The position numbers and the translations under genes are program-made. Below the pieces are notes generated by a model. That model did not search any database and was not told the origin of the DNA. It saw nothing but the letters and a program-made list of their open reading frames with translations. 64,000 nt of DNA from Prorocentrum cordatum (Eukaryota; Sar; Dinophyceae; Prorocentrales; Prorocentraceae), in the NCBI GenBank assembly GCA_963575745.1, contig CAUYUJ010004525.1, positions 449,291 to 513,290 on the forward strand, given 5' to 3'. This document shows, one piece after another, positions 26,920-36,643 of the stretch (position 1 is the first letter of the stretch; each line of letters starts with the position of its first letter).

Positions 26920-27700
26920 ACAATGCGAAGTGCCATGGCGCGCGCGTTCGCGCGCCAGCGCGCGCGCGCATCGGCGTTTTATAATGCGCATAGTACAGAA
27001 GTAGGTTGTTCCATTGGCCTTCTTACAAAGCCACAGAATTTTTGGATTCAGATGTTAGGCTTACTTGTCGCAGTTGTCATTGCGGACCTTACGCGGCTCT
27101 TCAACGCGCGCGCGTCCGCGCGCGCACGTGGCGGCTTCGCGCGCGCGATCGTCCGCGCGCCAACGCGCGCACGCATCGGCGTTGTTCATTGTCGACAATA
27201 GAAAAGTCAACGTGTCTGTCGGCCTCCTTTAAAGGTACCAGATTTTGAAATTCTGCGTTGGGAATTGCAAGTGGCCAATTTCTACTGTGGACAAAACAAA
27301 CAACTTCACGCGCGCGCGCTAACGCACGCACGCGCGCGCAGCGGCCGCGCACCGCTAATGTTCATCGCGTGAGGGCGATGATTTAAGTCCCAAGCACAAT
27401 TCTTTAAAACCTCATGAAACCCAATCAATCTCTGGTCGGAAGACGAGATCATCCCAATGCGCGCATACGATGCGAAAACGGGCGCGCGCGCGTCCGCGCG
27501 CCAACGCTCGCGCATCCGTGTTTCCATTGTCGACAATAGAAAAGGTCAACGGGCATGCTTTTGACGCGCGCGCCCCCGCGCGCCATTAGCGTTCTAGTTT
27601 TAAACGATAGCACGTTGCCATTTCTATTGCGGGCGACGTAAATCTCTTCGCATGCGCGCGCGCACGCGGCGGCCGCGCGCCGCTGATAACACTTAATGGC
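26920..27700. repeat. Alternating CG-rich / AT-rich repeat array
   Basis: Blocks of GCGCGC (about 26930-26975, 27100-27180, 27308-27350, 27480-27520, 27652-27690) alternate with AT-rich spacers. The 12-bp palindrome ATTGTCGACAAT followed by AGAAAA occurs at 27188-27199 and 27526-27537. Similar but diverged unit starts suggest an old satellite. Copy 2: about 47346-48126. Confidence 0.65.
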
Positions 27701-27804
27701 GAGGCCTGCAGCATCGGAGCGAGATGCCAAACCCAGTAAAGAAAACCTAATGTGCAAATTCCTTCGGTATCATCCCAATGTCGTCATGCGCACATTGCCA
27801 TGAT

Positions 27805-28330
27805 CCCCCCCCCCCCCCCCTGGCACGCATGACACGCATCCCGCCGACACCTTGCCCCTCGGCGCCCTTTGCCACAAGGACCGCCACCGTTCCCGCGCCC
27901 GCCATCGCCAACGCCAACAAACGCCGCCGAACCTCTACCGCCAATGCGTTCAACCGCCATTAAGCCCCCTCCCTCCCCCTGGCACGCATGGAATGCATCC
28001 CGCCGAGACCCCGCCCATTGGAACCCTTCGCAACAGCCGCCACCACCGCGCCATTGCCGCGCTCGCCATCGTCACTACCAACAAACGCGACAACCATTTC
28101 TCCGATTTGAGAACGTAACCGCCAAGCCATCAAGCCCCCCCCCCCCCTGGCATGGATGGATGGCACGCATCCCACCGCCACCTTGCCCATTGGCGCCCTT
28201 CGCCACAAGGGCCGCCACCGTTCCCGCGCCCGCCATCTCCGCTACCAGCAAACGCAACAACTATTTCTCCGATGTGCGAACGTTACCTCGAATTCGCACT
28301 AGCGACATCCCCCCCCCCCCCCCTGGGCTA
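27805..28330. repeat. Poly-C-headed tandem repeat, three units plus a start
   Basis: Each unit begins with a C run, then TGGCACGCAT or a variant, a CCGCCACC-rich middle and CCAACAAACGC or a variant. Unit starts are near 27821, 27980, 28148 and 28324, a period of about 159-176 bp. Copy 2: about 48231-48756. Confidence 0.75.
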
Positions 28331-28450
28331 GCACGCGCGCACGCACGCACGCACGCAGACACGCACGCGCACACACGCACACACACGCAATCGCTCCCTC
28401 ACGGGCACGCACACACAACTACACGCACGCACGCGGGCGACCGTGATCGA

Positions 28451-28477
28451 TTGATCGACCTGGCTGGATCTGAGCGA
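28451..28477 (+). pseudogene. Nine-codon kinesin-like fragment
   Basis: On the plus strand, LIDLAGSER matches the switch II segment of kinesin motor domains (L-V/I-D-L-A-G-S-E-R). Nothing else kinesin-like surrounds it; CA-rich sequence precedes it and the 3' end of the transposase-like gene follows. It may be a captured exon scrap or chance. Same in copy 2 at 48877-48903. Confidence 0.25.
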
Positions 28478-28514
28478 CGATTGCCCCACCGATCATCAGA
28501 ACAAGCCGAGAACA

Positions 28515-31040
28515 CTAAGGCAGCGGCGGTGCCCTGTCGGACATCAATTGCAATATTGAATTGAAGCCTTCGACATCCTGCGTGTCTATCGGGATGGCAG
28601 CGCGGAACAACACCAACCACGTCCAGAGCACAGTGGGGCACTGACCGCTCGCGGCCATCTCCTCCCACTCGGGGCGGAACGCCATGCGCAGCTTCAAACT
28701 CACGTCGGACGTGTTGGAATGAAGGTTTACCGCTGATTCGTCCAGGAAGGTCCTTGCAAGGTTCTGCCGTGCGTCGTATCGGGCGTCCTTAGGGTAGTCG
28801 AGAACCCTCAGCAAGCACAAAGGATAGCTGCGCAGACCCGCATACACTCTGTAGTGCCATTCTGCAGCGCCCCGCAATACCAGCGACACAATGAGGAGAC
28901 GCGCCTTGCTGTGCAAATGGTTCGGGAGCAAGCCCCAGACGGCACCCCACGCGGCGGCGTCGTTGCGCGCATCATCGGTCAGCAGCCGCGCGATGTCCAT
29001 TGTGACTTGCTCGCCCTTCTCGCCCGCCAGCAGCGAGTATGGCGTCTCCCCCAAGTAGGGTTCGGGCGCACGTGTGGCGGAGGCATTCGCGTGCTCCTTC
29101 TTCCTCTTCTCAATCCAGTGGAGTAAATGCAAGAAAGGTCCCTTCGCCACGAAAGAGATCTGTACAGTCGCGATGTAGACTGGATCTGACGCCGCTTGGG
29201 CCGCGATGTACCTGTACTGCTTGTTCTTCTGTCGGTGCTCCTGTTCCTCGTCCTCGCCAGACACTTTGAGGCCAGTTTTCCTATTGGGCGCCGCCTTCGG
29301 GTCAGCTGCGGGCTTCGCCTTAGCTTTGGCCTTCGCAACGCCGAGTTTCCTCGGGACTTCGTCCGTCAGGCCGCAAGCTGCGCGAAAGACTGAGCCGATC
29401 AACTCGCGCCCTTGCAAGATCTTTTCCTCGACGCCGCCGACCGAGCCCCAGCGACCCCGTAAACACCTGCCAGGCAAGTTCCTGAACAAGCGCGTCGCTG
29501 TCTCCACGCCAGATAGCTCTTTCGCGGCCTGGAACACTTTAGCGGGCATCCCGCAACTCCGCCACACATTTGCCAGCGTTGCCGTGCATGAGAAATATGG
29601 CCTGTCCATGTCGTGATCGGCGCCCCACGACCACGCGTCTATCATGGCCAGCTGGTTCTTCACAATTATGTGCTGCTGGTGCAGAATGCAGAACGATGCG
29701 TGGAACCCCACGTGAGGAGCGTGTAACAAGTCTGCCTTGACATGGCGCATGAGCGTTTTGTTCTCACCGCCAGCGTCGACTCCCCACACGTAAACCGTCA
29801 ATCGGTTTCCATGTCCATGGACAGCGGGCCCGCTCGCGCTCCACACTGGGCACCCAACGGACGCCAACTCGCGCTGGCAGAATCGGTGGGTCTCGGTGCC
29901 TGTGCCTTTGCCAACGATCTGGAGGTCCCCCACAGTTCTGATGTGGTCGCAATGTTTGGCAATGTCCTCGGGCGACGCAGACTGCTCCAAGTCTTCGCGG
30001 CCCTGCTCGTAGAAACATGCGACAGACATCACAATGGACACGTGCACCTTGGACCTCTCGATTGCGTTGCTGTTTGTGGCGTCGCATTTAATCGTGTGCA
30101 TGCAAAGGTCCGTGGGTTCAAGGTTCTCATAGAAGTCCATGGAGCGGATGGTCTTTGCCGCAGCCAGCCTGTGCTCGTATTTCAGGACGACGGCCTTGTC
30201 GTGCAAGCCCCCCTTGAGAGGATCGCCAGCAACCATGCACGCAGTTGCAGCTGCCGAAGTGTGCGAGACATTCCTTGCCCGAGCCAAGGAGTACCCACCG
30301 TACGTGGTAATCTCGCGGTTCGGTCTGAAGTTGATTTTCTTCAACGTCTCGGCCAGCTGTGATTTGACCTCCGATGTGTCTTGCCTGGCTTGCTCTGCCT
30401 TGGCTCTCCATATGGATTTCATCCTGTTCGCAAGCCTGAGCTCGTTCTTCAAGTCGTTGATTGTGTTGTCTCTGTCTACGAGCATGGATCTCATGTCGCT
30501 GGCGTCGAACTGGCTGTAGTGGTCCTCTGGCCGCACGACAATGCTGGCACCCGCGGGAGATGCAGCCATGTCTGCAGACGCCGCCGGTGCAGAATCTGAA
30601 AGAGGCAGCAATGCTGGCGCTCGCGTGGCGGCAGACTCTTTGGGAATCCAAGTTCTCCTCTTCTTTGCGGGCCTGCGCGCCTCTTGACCTGGTGCTTGCG
30701 TGAGGTTCTCCACAATGGCTTTTATGTCGTCGTCAGTGACTTCCGTGGATGCCATTTCATTGAGGACAATCGGCAACATACTGATATCCATGTAGAAGTC
30801 ATCGGCGAACAAGTTGCCATCTGGTCGGGACGCCAATGTTCGAGAGATCAAGGCTTTGACCTTCCTGGACATCGTCCTGCTGGATAGCGGTCCGACGGCG
30901 TCCACTGTTCCCAACAAGTGTAGTACCAAGTCTGCAGCTGCACGGTATGTGATCTTGCCGTTAAGTAGGTGGTTTAAGAGCCCATTCCGCTCTTGGATGA
31001 ACGTTGCAATGTCCAACGATACTGCAGCCCCAGATGCCAT
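28515..31040 (-). CDS. Transposase-like protein, 841 codons, copy 1
   Basis: One uninterrupted frame from ATG (31038-31040) to TAG. In order: N-terminal helical part; basic patch RRPAKKRR (122-129); probable coiled coil (about 185-235); then a region resembling an RNase H-fold transposase, with D320 (TIKCDATN), D422 (WGVDAGGEN), a C/H cluster (C451-ILH-QQH457), LPGRCLRGRWGS (523-533), a Lys/Ala linker (about 567-585) and E824 near the end (DVEGFNS). This order of D, D, C-x2-H, RW and E recalls hAT- and Mutator-like transposases, but no family match can be claimed. The frame stops shortly after E824, perhaps truncated or continued after a GC donor. A CAG acceptor lies just upstream of the ATG. 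Function as an active transposase is unproven. Confidence 0.6.
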   Translation of the reverse strand: MASGAAVSLDIATFIQERNGLLNHLLNGKITYRAAADLVLHLLGTVDAVGPLSSRTMSRKVKALISRTLASRPDGNLFADDFYMDISMLPIVLNEMASTEVTDDDIKAIVENLTQAPGQEARRPAKKRRTWIPKESAATRAPALLPLSDSAPAASADMAASPAGASIVVRPEDHYSQFDASDMRSMLVDRDNTINDLKNELRLANRMKSIWRAKAEQARQDTSEVKSQLAETLKKINFRPNREITTYGGYSLARARNVSHTSAAATACMVAGDPLKGGLHDKAVVLKYEHRLAAAKTIRSMDFYENLEPTDLCMHTIKCDATNSNAIERSKVHVSIVMSVACFYEQGREDLEQSASPEDIAKHCDHIRTVGDLQIVGKGTGTETHRFCQRELASVGCPVWSASGPAVHGHGNRLTVYVWGVDAGGENKTLMRHVKADLLHAPHVGFHASFCILHQQHIIVKNQLAMIDAWSWGADHDMDRPYFSCTATLANVWRSCGMPAKVFQAAKELSGVETATRLFRNLPGRCLRGRWGSVGGVEEKILQGRELIGSVFRAACGLTDEVPRKLGVAKAKAKAKPAADPKAAPNRKTGLKVSGEDEEQEHRQKNKQYRYIAAQAASDPVYIATVQISFVAKGPFLHLLHWIEKRKKEHANASATRAPEPYLGETPYSLLAGEKGEQVTMDIARLLTDDARNDAAAWGAVWGLLPNHLHSKARLLIVSLVLRGAAEWHYRVYAGLRSYPLCLLRVLDYPKDARYDARQNLARTFLDESAVNLHSNTSDVSLKLRMAFRPEWEEMAASGQCPTVLWTWLVLFRAAIPIDTQDVEGFNSILQLMSDRAPPLP

Positions 31041-31145
31041 TGATACTGGCGTTCACTCCTGTCACGTGCGCAAAATAAAAAAAGGAGGAGGGGAGGACGA
31101 GAAGGAGGAGACAGCGTGCAGCGTTGGCAAGGGAGACATATATAT

Positions 31146-31176
<31 letters not shown>

Positions 31177-31193
31177 GAGAGAGAGAGATGTGA

Positions 31194-33410
31194 TCAAATG
31201 ACGCAGAGGCGAGCGGTTGTCCAGCGCACGTAGGTCAGCTGAGTCAGCTGGGGGACGAGGAAGATGCAGGTGAAGCAGTAACGGCGCCTCCCATTCGCAA
31301 CTTTCATGGCTACCGTATCCGTTACCGTGCCCATGAGCATCACGCATGCGTTCGCCAGGGATGTCATGACAACAATGCGTCCCCCTCCGACGGACACTGC
31401 AGACACCCTCAGACTACTCGGCTCGCCCCCACCCTCCCCCCTCACTAGGCCCCCCCCCTCCCCCTCAGCCCACGCCCCCACCCACTACCGCCCCTACCCC
31501 CCCCACCCCTCCCCTTCAACGCACCGCCGAACCTCGACCCCCCCTCACCCCTCCCCCCTCCCCTCCCTTCCCCGCCCCCCTCTTGCCGCCCCCTCCGCCC
31601 CCGCCAAAGGTGGACCAGGGCCAGCAATGACGGCTTGATGCTATCAAGCAGTTCTCCTTCGTCCTATTCCCGCTCTTTCTCCGCCACTTGATCCCATCTT
31701 GCCCGACATCTCCTCACCCCTGCCCCTGCCCGTAAGCTGACTTACACGCGCATGCGATGACGTGACAATCGCGCACTCGTCTTCTCGACTGGGCTTAGTG
31801 GACTGCCCTCAAACCTCAGACCGCCCCCTCCCACGCCCCGCCAAGGTAAGCCAGAGGCGGCCCGAGGGGCGGCCGCGGCGCCTGCTGCTATCAATAAGCA
31901 GCGCGGGGACCCTGGGGGGAAGCGGGTCTCATCATTCTCCTTCATCCAATGCGCATGTTTCTCATTGTCGCTTCTGCGCTCCACCTTTCATGTCCTCGTA
32001 GGCTGTGAATCTCTGCGTCGTCGATCTGTGCCTCTCTCTGTGCGTGATCCTCTCTCTCTCTGTCTCTGTCTCTCGCGTCGTCGCGCAATCCTGACCTTCT
32101 CATCTCCCCCTTCCTACACCGTTCACCCTCTTTTATCGTACTATCGCCCAACAGACCGCATCGCAGCTCTCCGCCCGCTCTCACCCCGCCTTGCCATCGA
32201 TGACAGAAGCCACAAGTAGAAGACGACAGGGGGGCACGACATCACGGCAACCACATTTGGACTTTCATGTCGGGAATGAAAGGGTCTTCGAAGGGCGGAC
32301 GAGCATGTGCTGCGGAGGGCGAGGTTGGCCGACGGAGTTAACTCCAGAGACACATTGGGCGAGACGTGCAAGGCACGACAGAGAAACACCAGCGGCGCGA
32401 CGCGCGCCCAGAGAGGCGGCGCGGGCGGAGGGGGGTAAGGCGCGATGCAACATTTGCATGCGTCCAAACTGCCACGTCCGACATCGCAATCACAATGCGG
32501 CTAAGTGAAGCAAGAGGTCGGACTTAGCAACAATATTTGAGAATGACGAATCGCAAGTGGTCGCGCAAGGATCGGAGCTAGCGAGCAGGACAAACATATA
32601 ATGGCATCGAAGGCGAGCAAGGGCATCTGCGTCGTTGGTTGATGATAGTGATGGTTGGGAGAGAAGCTCGGCGGACAGCAAGAGAGATACGCGTGGCAGC
32701 GAGAGAGGCGCACATTTCGCAAACGTCGCACTCGCCACCGCACCCCTTACAGCGGCTGCCGCATGCCATGCGCACTCCCGATACACCTATCGCAATCGCA
32801 TGCCTGCGCGATGCCTCCGTGGTCGTTGTGACCCAGAAGCTCAAGTGGACGAAGCGTAGTTCTAGCGCCACGAAGCAGGCTCTATCCGATTTTCTCTCGC
32901 TCCCTTTGTATCCTCCCCTTCCTGAACCCTAAGCCTAAAACGGGACGCCTGCGCTTCGGCCGCGCTGCTGAACGGATCAGCCTACAGTGACCTACAAGAA
33001 GGACACGATACGGCGGCACAAGCGCTCGGAACCCTTGAGCGCGGTGAGCTTGAGCAAGCACAGGTTCAGGATGCGGGAGTTGCCGATGATGCGCTGAAAG
33101 CCATTTAATCCGACGGGCGCCAGAGCGGAGGCGAGAGGGTAGAGAATGGCACGGGAAAGGGCTGCAGTGACAGCACGATTGGATCGCAGAGAGCGTGAAG
33201 GGAGAGTAGTAGTGGAAAACATAAGTGAAGAACGAAACGAGGTCACTGTTCACCCTCAGAAACATTAAAGGTACGTCAAGGTCTAGACACACACGCAGAG
33301 CTACCGAAGAAACTCTCACGAGGCTGGAACCCAGAAGAACTTACATTCAATGCGGAGAGCGCCATGCACTGCATTTGCAAGGTAGTGGCACACTCGCATA
33401 CACAAACAGA
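31194..33410 (-). CDS. Gene D, copy 1: multi-exon protein with hydrophobic segments
   Basis: Supported exons: about 33345-33410 (followed by a perfect GTAAGT donor), 33003-33163 (pyrimidine tract plus CAG acceptor, GTAGGT donor), possibly 32790-32862, and a terminal exon about 31194-31399 ending in TGA. The terminal exon contains two hydrophobic stretches (around MTSLANACVMLMGTV and RYCFTCIFLVPQL), which suggest membrane segments. No family recognised. The gap between the last gene C exon and the first exon here is only about 40 bp, so these exons may instead be the 3' end of gene C. Confidence 0.4.
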
Positions 33411-33449
33411 GAAGCACATGGTAGAAATCAAGCAACATAAAAATGGAAG

Positions 33450-35185
33450 CCGAAACGCGTCCTGCGCCATCTCGAAGTGGTAGTGGAAGAGAAGCGTTGC
33501 GCAGAACTGTCGCGTGTAGGCAGCCGAAGAGTGGATGTCCGCTGCGCCGCGACCAGGCACTTTTCGTGCCGAATGCCGCGGCGGTCTTCCAAAGAACTCC
33601 CACTTTGCGCCAGCTTGCTCTCTACCAATCTTCTCCCCCCTCACTCCCTCCTCACCCTCCTACCTTGATCATTGTATGGCCTCCACCCCCTCTCAATTCA
33701 TTCCTTTCCTCCCCCTCCTTCCGTCTTTGCTCCGCCTGATGTTCCTCTTCGTATACCTGGCCTACGCCTTCTCTCTACCGGCGCACGCTAAACGCGCCGA
33801 GCCCTTTCCGAACCGTTTCCGCCCCTTTCTCCCGCTTGGCGGACAAGCGAGATATCGCTGGTATTCTTTTGGCCAGTCACCGAACCGCATGGCTGCACGT
33901 AGGACAAGCGTTTGGTCGACTGGAGGAGGCGATCGCCCGTTTATAAACGTGCGACTGCAGCGGCAACCAAACGCCACCAAGATCCTGGCCCCCTGGACCA
34001 ATGCCAATGCCCCCCCCCCGTACCCCACAGAGTGAGTCTCACGATTTGCGTGGCAGGTGCGCGCGCAAGGCGTGTTCTCGTTGCTCATTCTCAATCTCTC
34101 TGATCTCTCTCTCTCTCTCTATCTTTCTCTCTTCCACACCTCGCGGCCCCAAGGTATATCTTGCCATCTCTTTCTAACTCAGCTCTCTCTCTCTCAATAT
34201 CCCTCTCCCTCTCTCTCTCTATCCCCGACCCGTCACTCCCTCCCTCCTCCCTGCCGCATCCCTTGAGAAGCAAAAGGCAGTCCTGCTGGCAAGGTAAGTG
34301 CTTCGCCCACGCCTCGAGCCACTTGCCCCGCTGCCCGTTGGTCACGATGTGGCTGGGCTTCGGGCTCTCATGGCCAAAGGACCCCATGCGCATGAAGTGC
34401 TTCTGGAACTTCAACAGATCCAGCACGTCTGCTAGCGGCCGAAACTTGAACATCATGCTGTTCGCTGGCTGCTCCACCGCTAAGTGGACGTTGGACGAGA
34501 GAGCCTCCCCAGACCCTATGAGAACGACGAGGCCGCGGCGCTGGATTGCGAGCGCGGCACGACGAAGAGGACTCAGGGCACAAGTAAGGAGGCAGAAGAC
34601 GGGCTGAGAAAGGCAATGGGGGTTCAAGAGAGGGAGAGGAGAAACATGATGAAACATGCGGAGCTGCGCAGAAGAGCGTTCGCACTGTCACGTTGAAAAA
34701 TCAATCACACGTTGTTTGATCAGCCGCATGCGCGCACGAACCTCTGCCCTCCGCACCCCCCCCCCCCGTCGGGCGCATCGAGCAGCAGCGCCAAATCCTT
34801 CATGAAGTATGCGAACTTGTTGCCGAGCACAGCAAAGGGCGAGCCTGGATCTCCAGCAGGATTCTGGTTAGTCCTCCGCTGGCCGCGGGCGCGAGAAAGC
34901 AACGACGAAACTATCCAAAACACTGGGCCCACGAAAGTACGAGGGACGTTCAAGGTGAGGGTCAAGGCAGGCATCCTACACTCCCCCTTTTTTGCTCTAT
35001 TTCCCGACTGATCGCCCTTGTCCTCTTTCCTCCTCTATACCCTCCCTCTGACATTGTCGTTGGCCTGTTCTTCCTCCTTCATCATCGCTCCTCTTTTTAC
35101 TTTTTACACATTTAGAAAACGCCCGCCTCCAACGAAGGTAGGGCGCGCCGGTAACGCAGGGATCACCAGCGCTCCAATTGCCTCC
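33450..35185 (-). CDS. Gene C, copy 1: 3' exons only, cut by the assembly gap
   Basis: Exons equivalent to those at 53719-55454 in copy 2: a fragment next to the gap, about 34770-34974 (LGNKFAYFMKDLALLLDA), about 34291-34551 (containing HLAVEQPANSMMFKF) and about 33450-33610 (containing SAAYTRQFCATLLFHYHF). The upstream exons with the methyltransferase-like motif I and PPC motif are absent because this copy ends at the N gap. Confidence 0.5.
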
Positions 35186-35285
35186 NNNNNNNNNNNNNNN
35201 NNNNNNNNNNNNNNNNNNNNNNNNNNNNNNNNNNNNNNNNNNNNNNNNNNNNNNNNNNNNNNNNNNNNNNNNNNNNNNNNNNNNN
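35186..35285. other. Assembly gap of 100 N
   Basis: Exactly 100 unknown bases, the usual placeholder for a gap of unknown size. It separates the two copies of the 20.2-kb block. Confidence 1.
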
Positions 35286-35390
35286 AGAATGTCAGAATGT
35301 CACAGAGAGCAGCCCGACGCCGCGCCCCGACGCTGCTGGCCCGACGCCGCGACGCTCCCCCTCCTTCCCGCCACAATCGGCGGAACGTAC

Positions 35391-36588
35391 GGATGGCTCG
35401 TGGCGGCCGCGGGCAGCAAAGCGTGCTCCTCGTCGTTGCTCAAGGCCGCCGGCGCGCGCAGCACGAATACCATCTGCTTCAGGTTGTCGAGAATATGCGC
35501 CAGCAATTGGATCTGCGCCCCAGAGACTCTCGCAGGACAGAGGTCCTGGCCCTACCCCGAAACAAACATCACTCATGCGAAGCAGCCTTCATTGCATGTT
35601 ATATCTTTTCGCAAGCTTCACGCGTCTATTCTCATTGTTCACAACTGTCACACAGCAATATTTGCGATGTCTTGCGAGCTTGGCACGCAAAGAACATCGA
35701 CATGCCACGCGACTTCTACAATTGTCTCAAAGGTGTAAGATGGACGCAGCATCTGACGCCAAAATGTTTTCTCTCACAGGGTGCGAATCAGAAACCACTG
35801 TACCCGAATAAAAAAAAGAGTTAGTTCAACGTGGCACATAAACAGCCGATTGAGAAACGTTCACCCCGCGTTGGGCCCTGGTCCGCGACAAAAGTTTTTC
35901 ACTTCGGTAGATAGGTAAACACAACACCCTTCCTCACCCCCCGTACCAGTACCGACCCCCAGGCCCGATCCAAATCCGCCATCGCGTGGAAGGGCGTGTT
36001 GATCAGCATGTCGTGCTTCTCTGCAGCCTTGACGTCCGCAATAACTTTGGCAACGTCCATAAGGTGCGATGGGAGGTTCATTTCCACGTGAGCAAAAGCG
36101 GTACTCAGAAAATAGTTCCGAGGATCCTCCATGTTGTCCCACATCCCCCCCATCGAAGACACGTGCATGGTGAGGGCGGCCATCGCGGAATTCATCGTCT
36201 TCGCGGCGTGGCCCTGCGCCTGCGGCAAGGCGAAATCTAGCGGAAGAAGCAAGCTCGAGCTTAAAAGACGAATCAGATGTAATACTTGCAAATGAACTGT
36301 GATTTGGATCAATCGCATGGTCATTCGTCATCGTCATGTTTCCTTTTTTCCGCCCTCTTACTGTCTGTCCTAGTCCTGCGTGCTAAGATCCGCTGGCCCC
36401 TCCCCCAAGCGACACCAGACACGCATGATGCGCATTTCCCTATGTCTGTGCAAGCTCCTGCCTTCATCTCTTTGATCCCCGCTCCCCCGCTGGCCACGCG
36501 TCGATCTACCCCCGAACCTGCATTAATTATCATGACATATGTTCAGCTCTGCTTGTTGGCATCGCTGGTGTTCTACGTCTCTCTCTCT

Positions 36589-36643
<55 letters not shown>

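Larger units (their letters stand above)
15008..35185. repeat. 20.2-kb duplicated block, copy 1
   Basis: Nearly identical to 35286-55454. Apart from microsatellite length, one divergent purine tract (16640-16935) and a 157-bp segment present only here (about 31431-31587), I found about 26 single-base differences by eye. It contains most of gene B, the PHD gene, the transposase-like gene, gene D and the 3' exons of gene C. Confidence 0.97.

Noticed and set aside
27000-28500. Repeat units considered as a CRISPR-like array
   Set aside because: Units are long, diverged and without uniform spacers, and the genome is clearly eukaryotic.
28440-28564. A full kinesin gene on the plus strand
   Set aside because: Only nine codons match; no P-loop or other motor motif is present in the window.
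35178-35376. Open frames running through the N gap
   Set aside because: Unknown bases translated as X; no evidence of a coding link across the gap.
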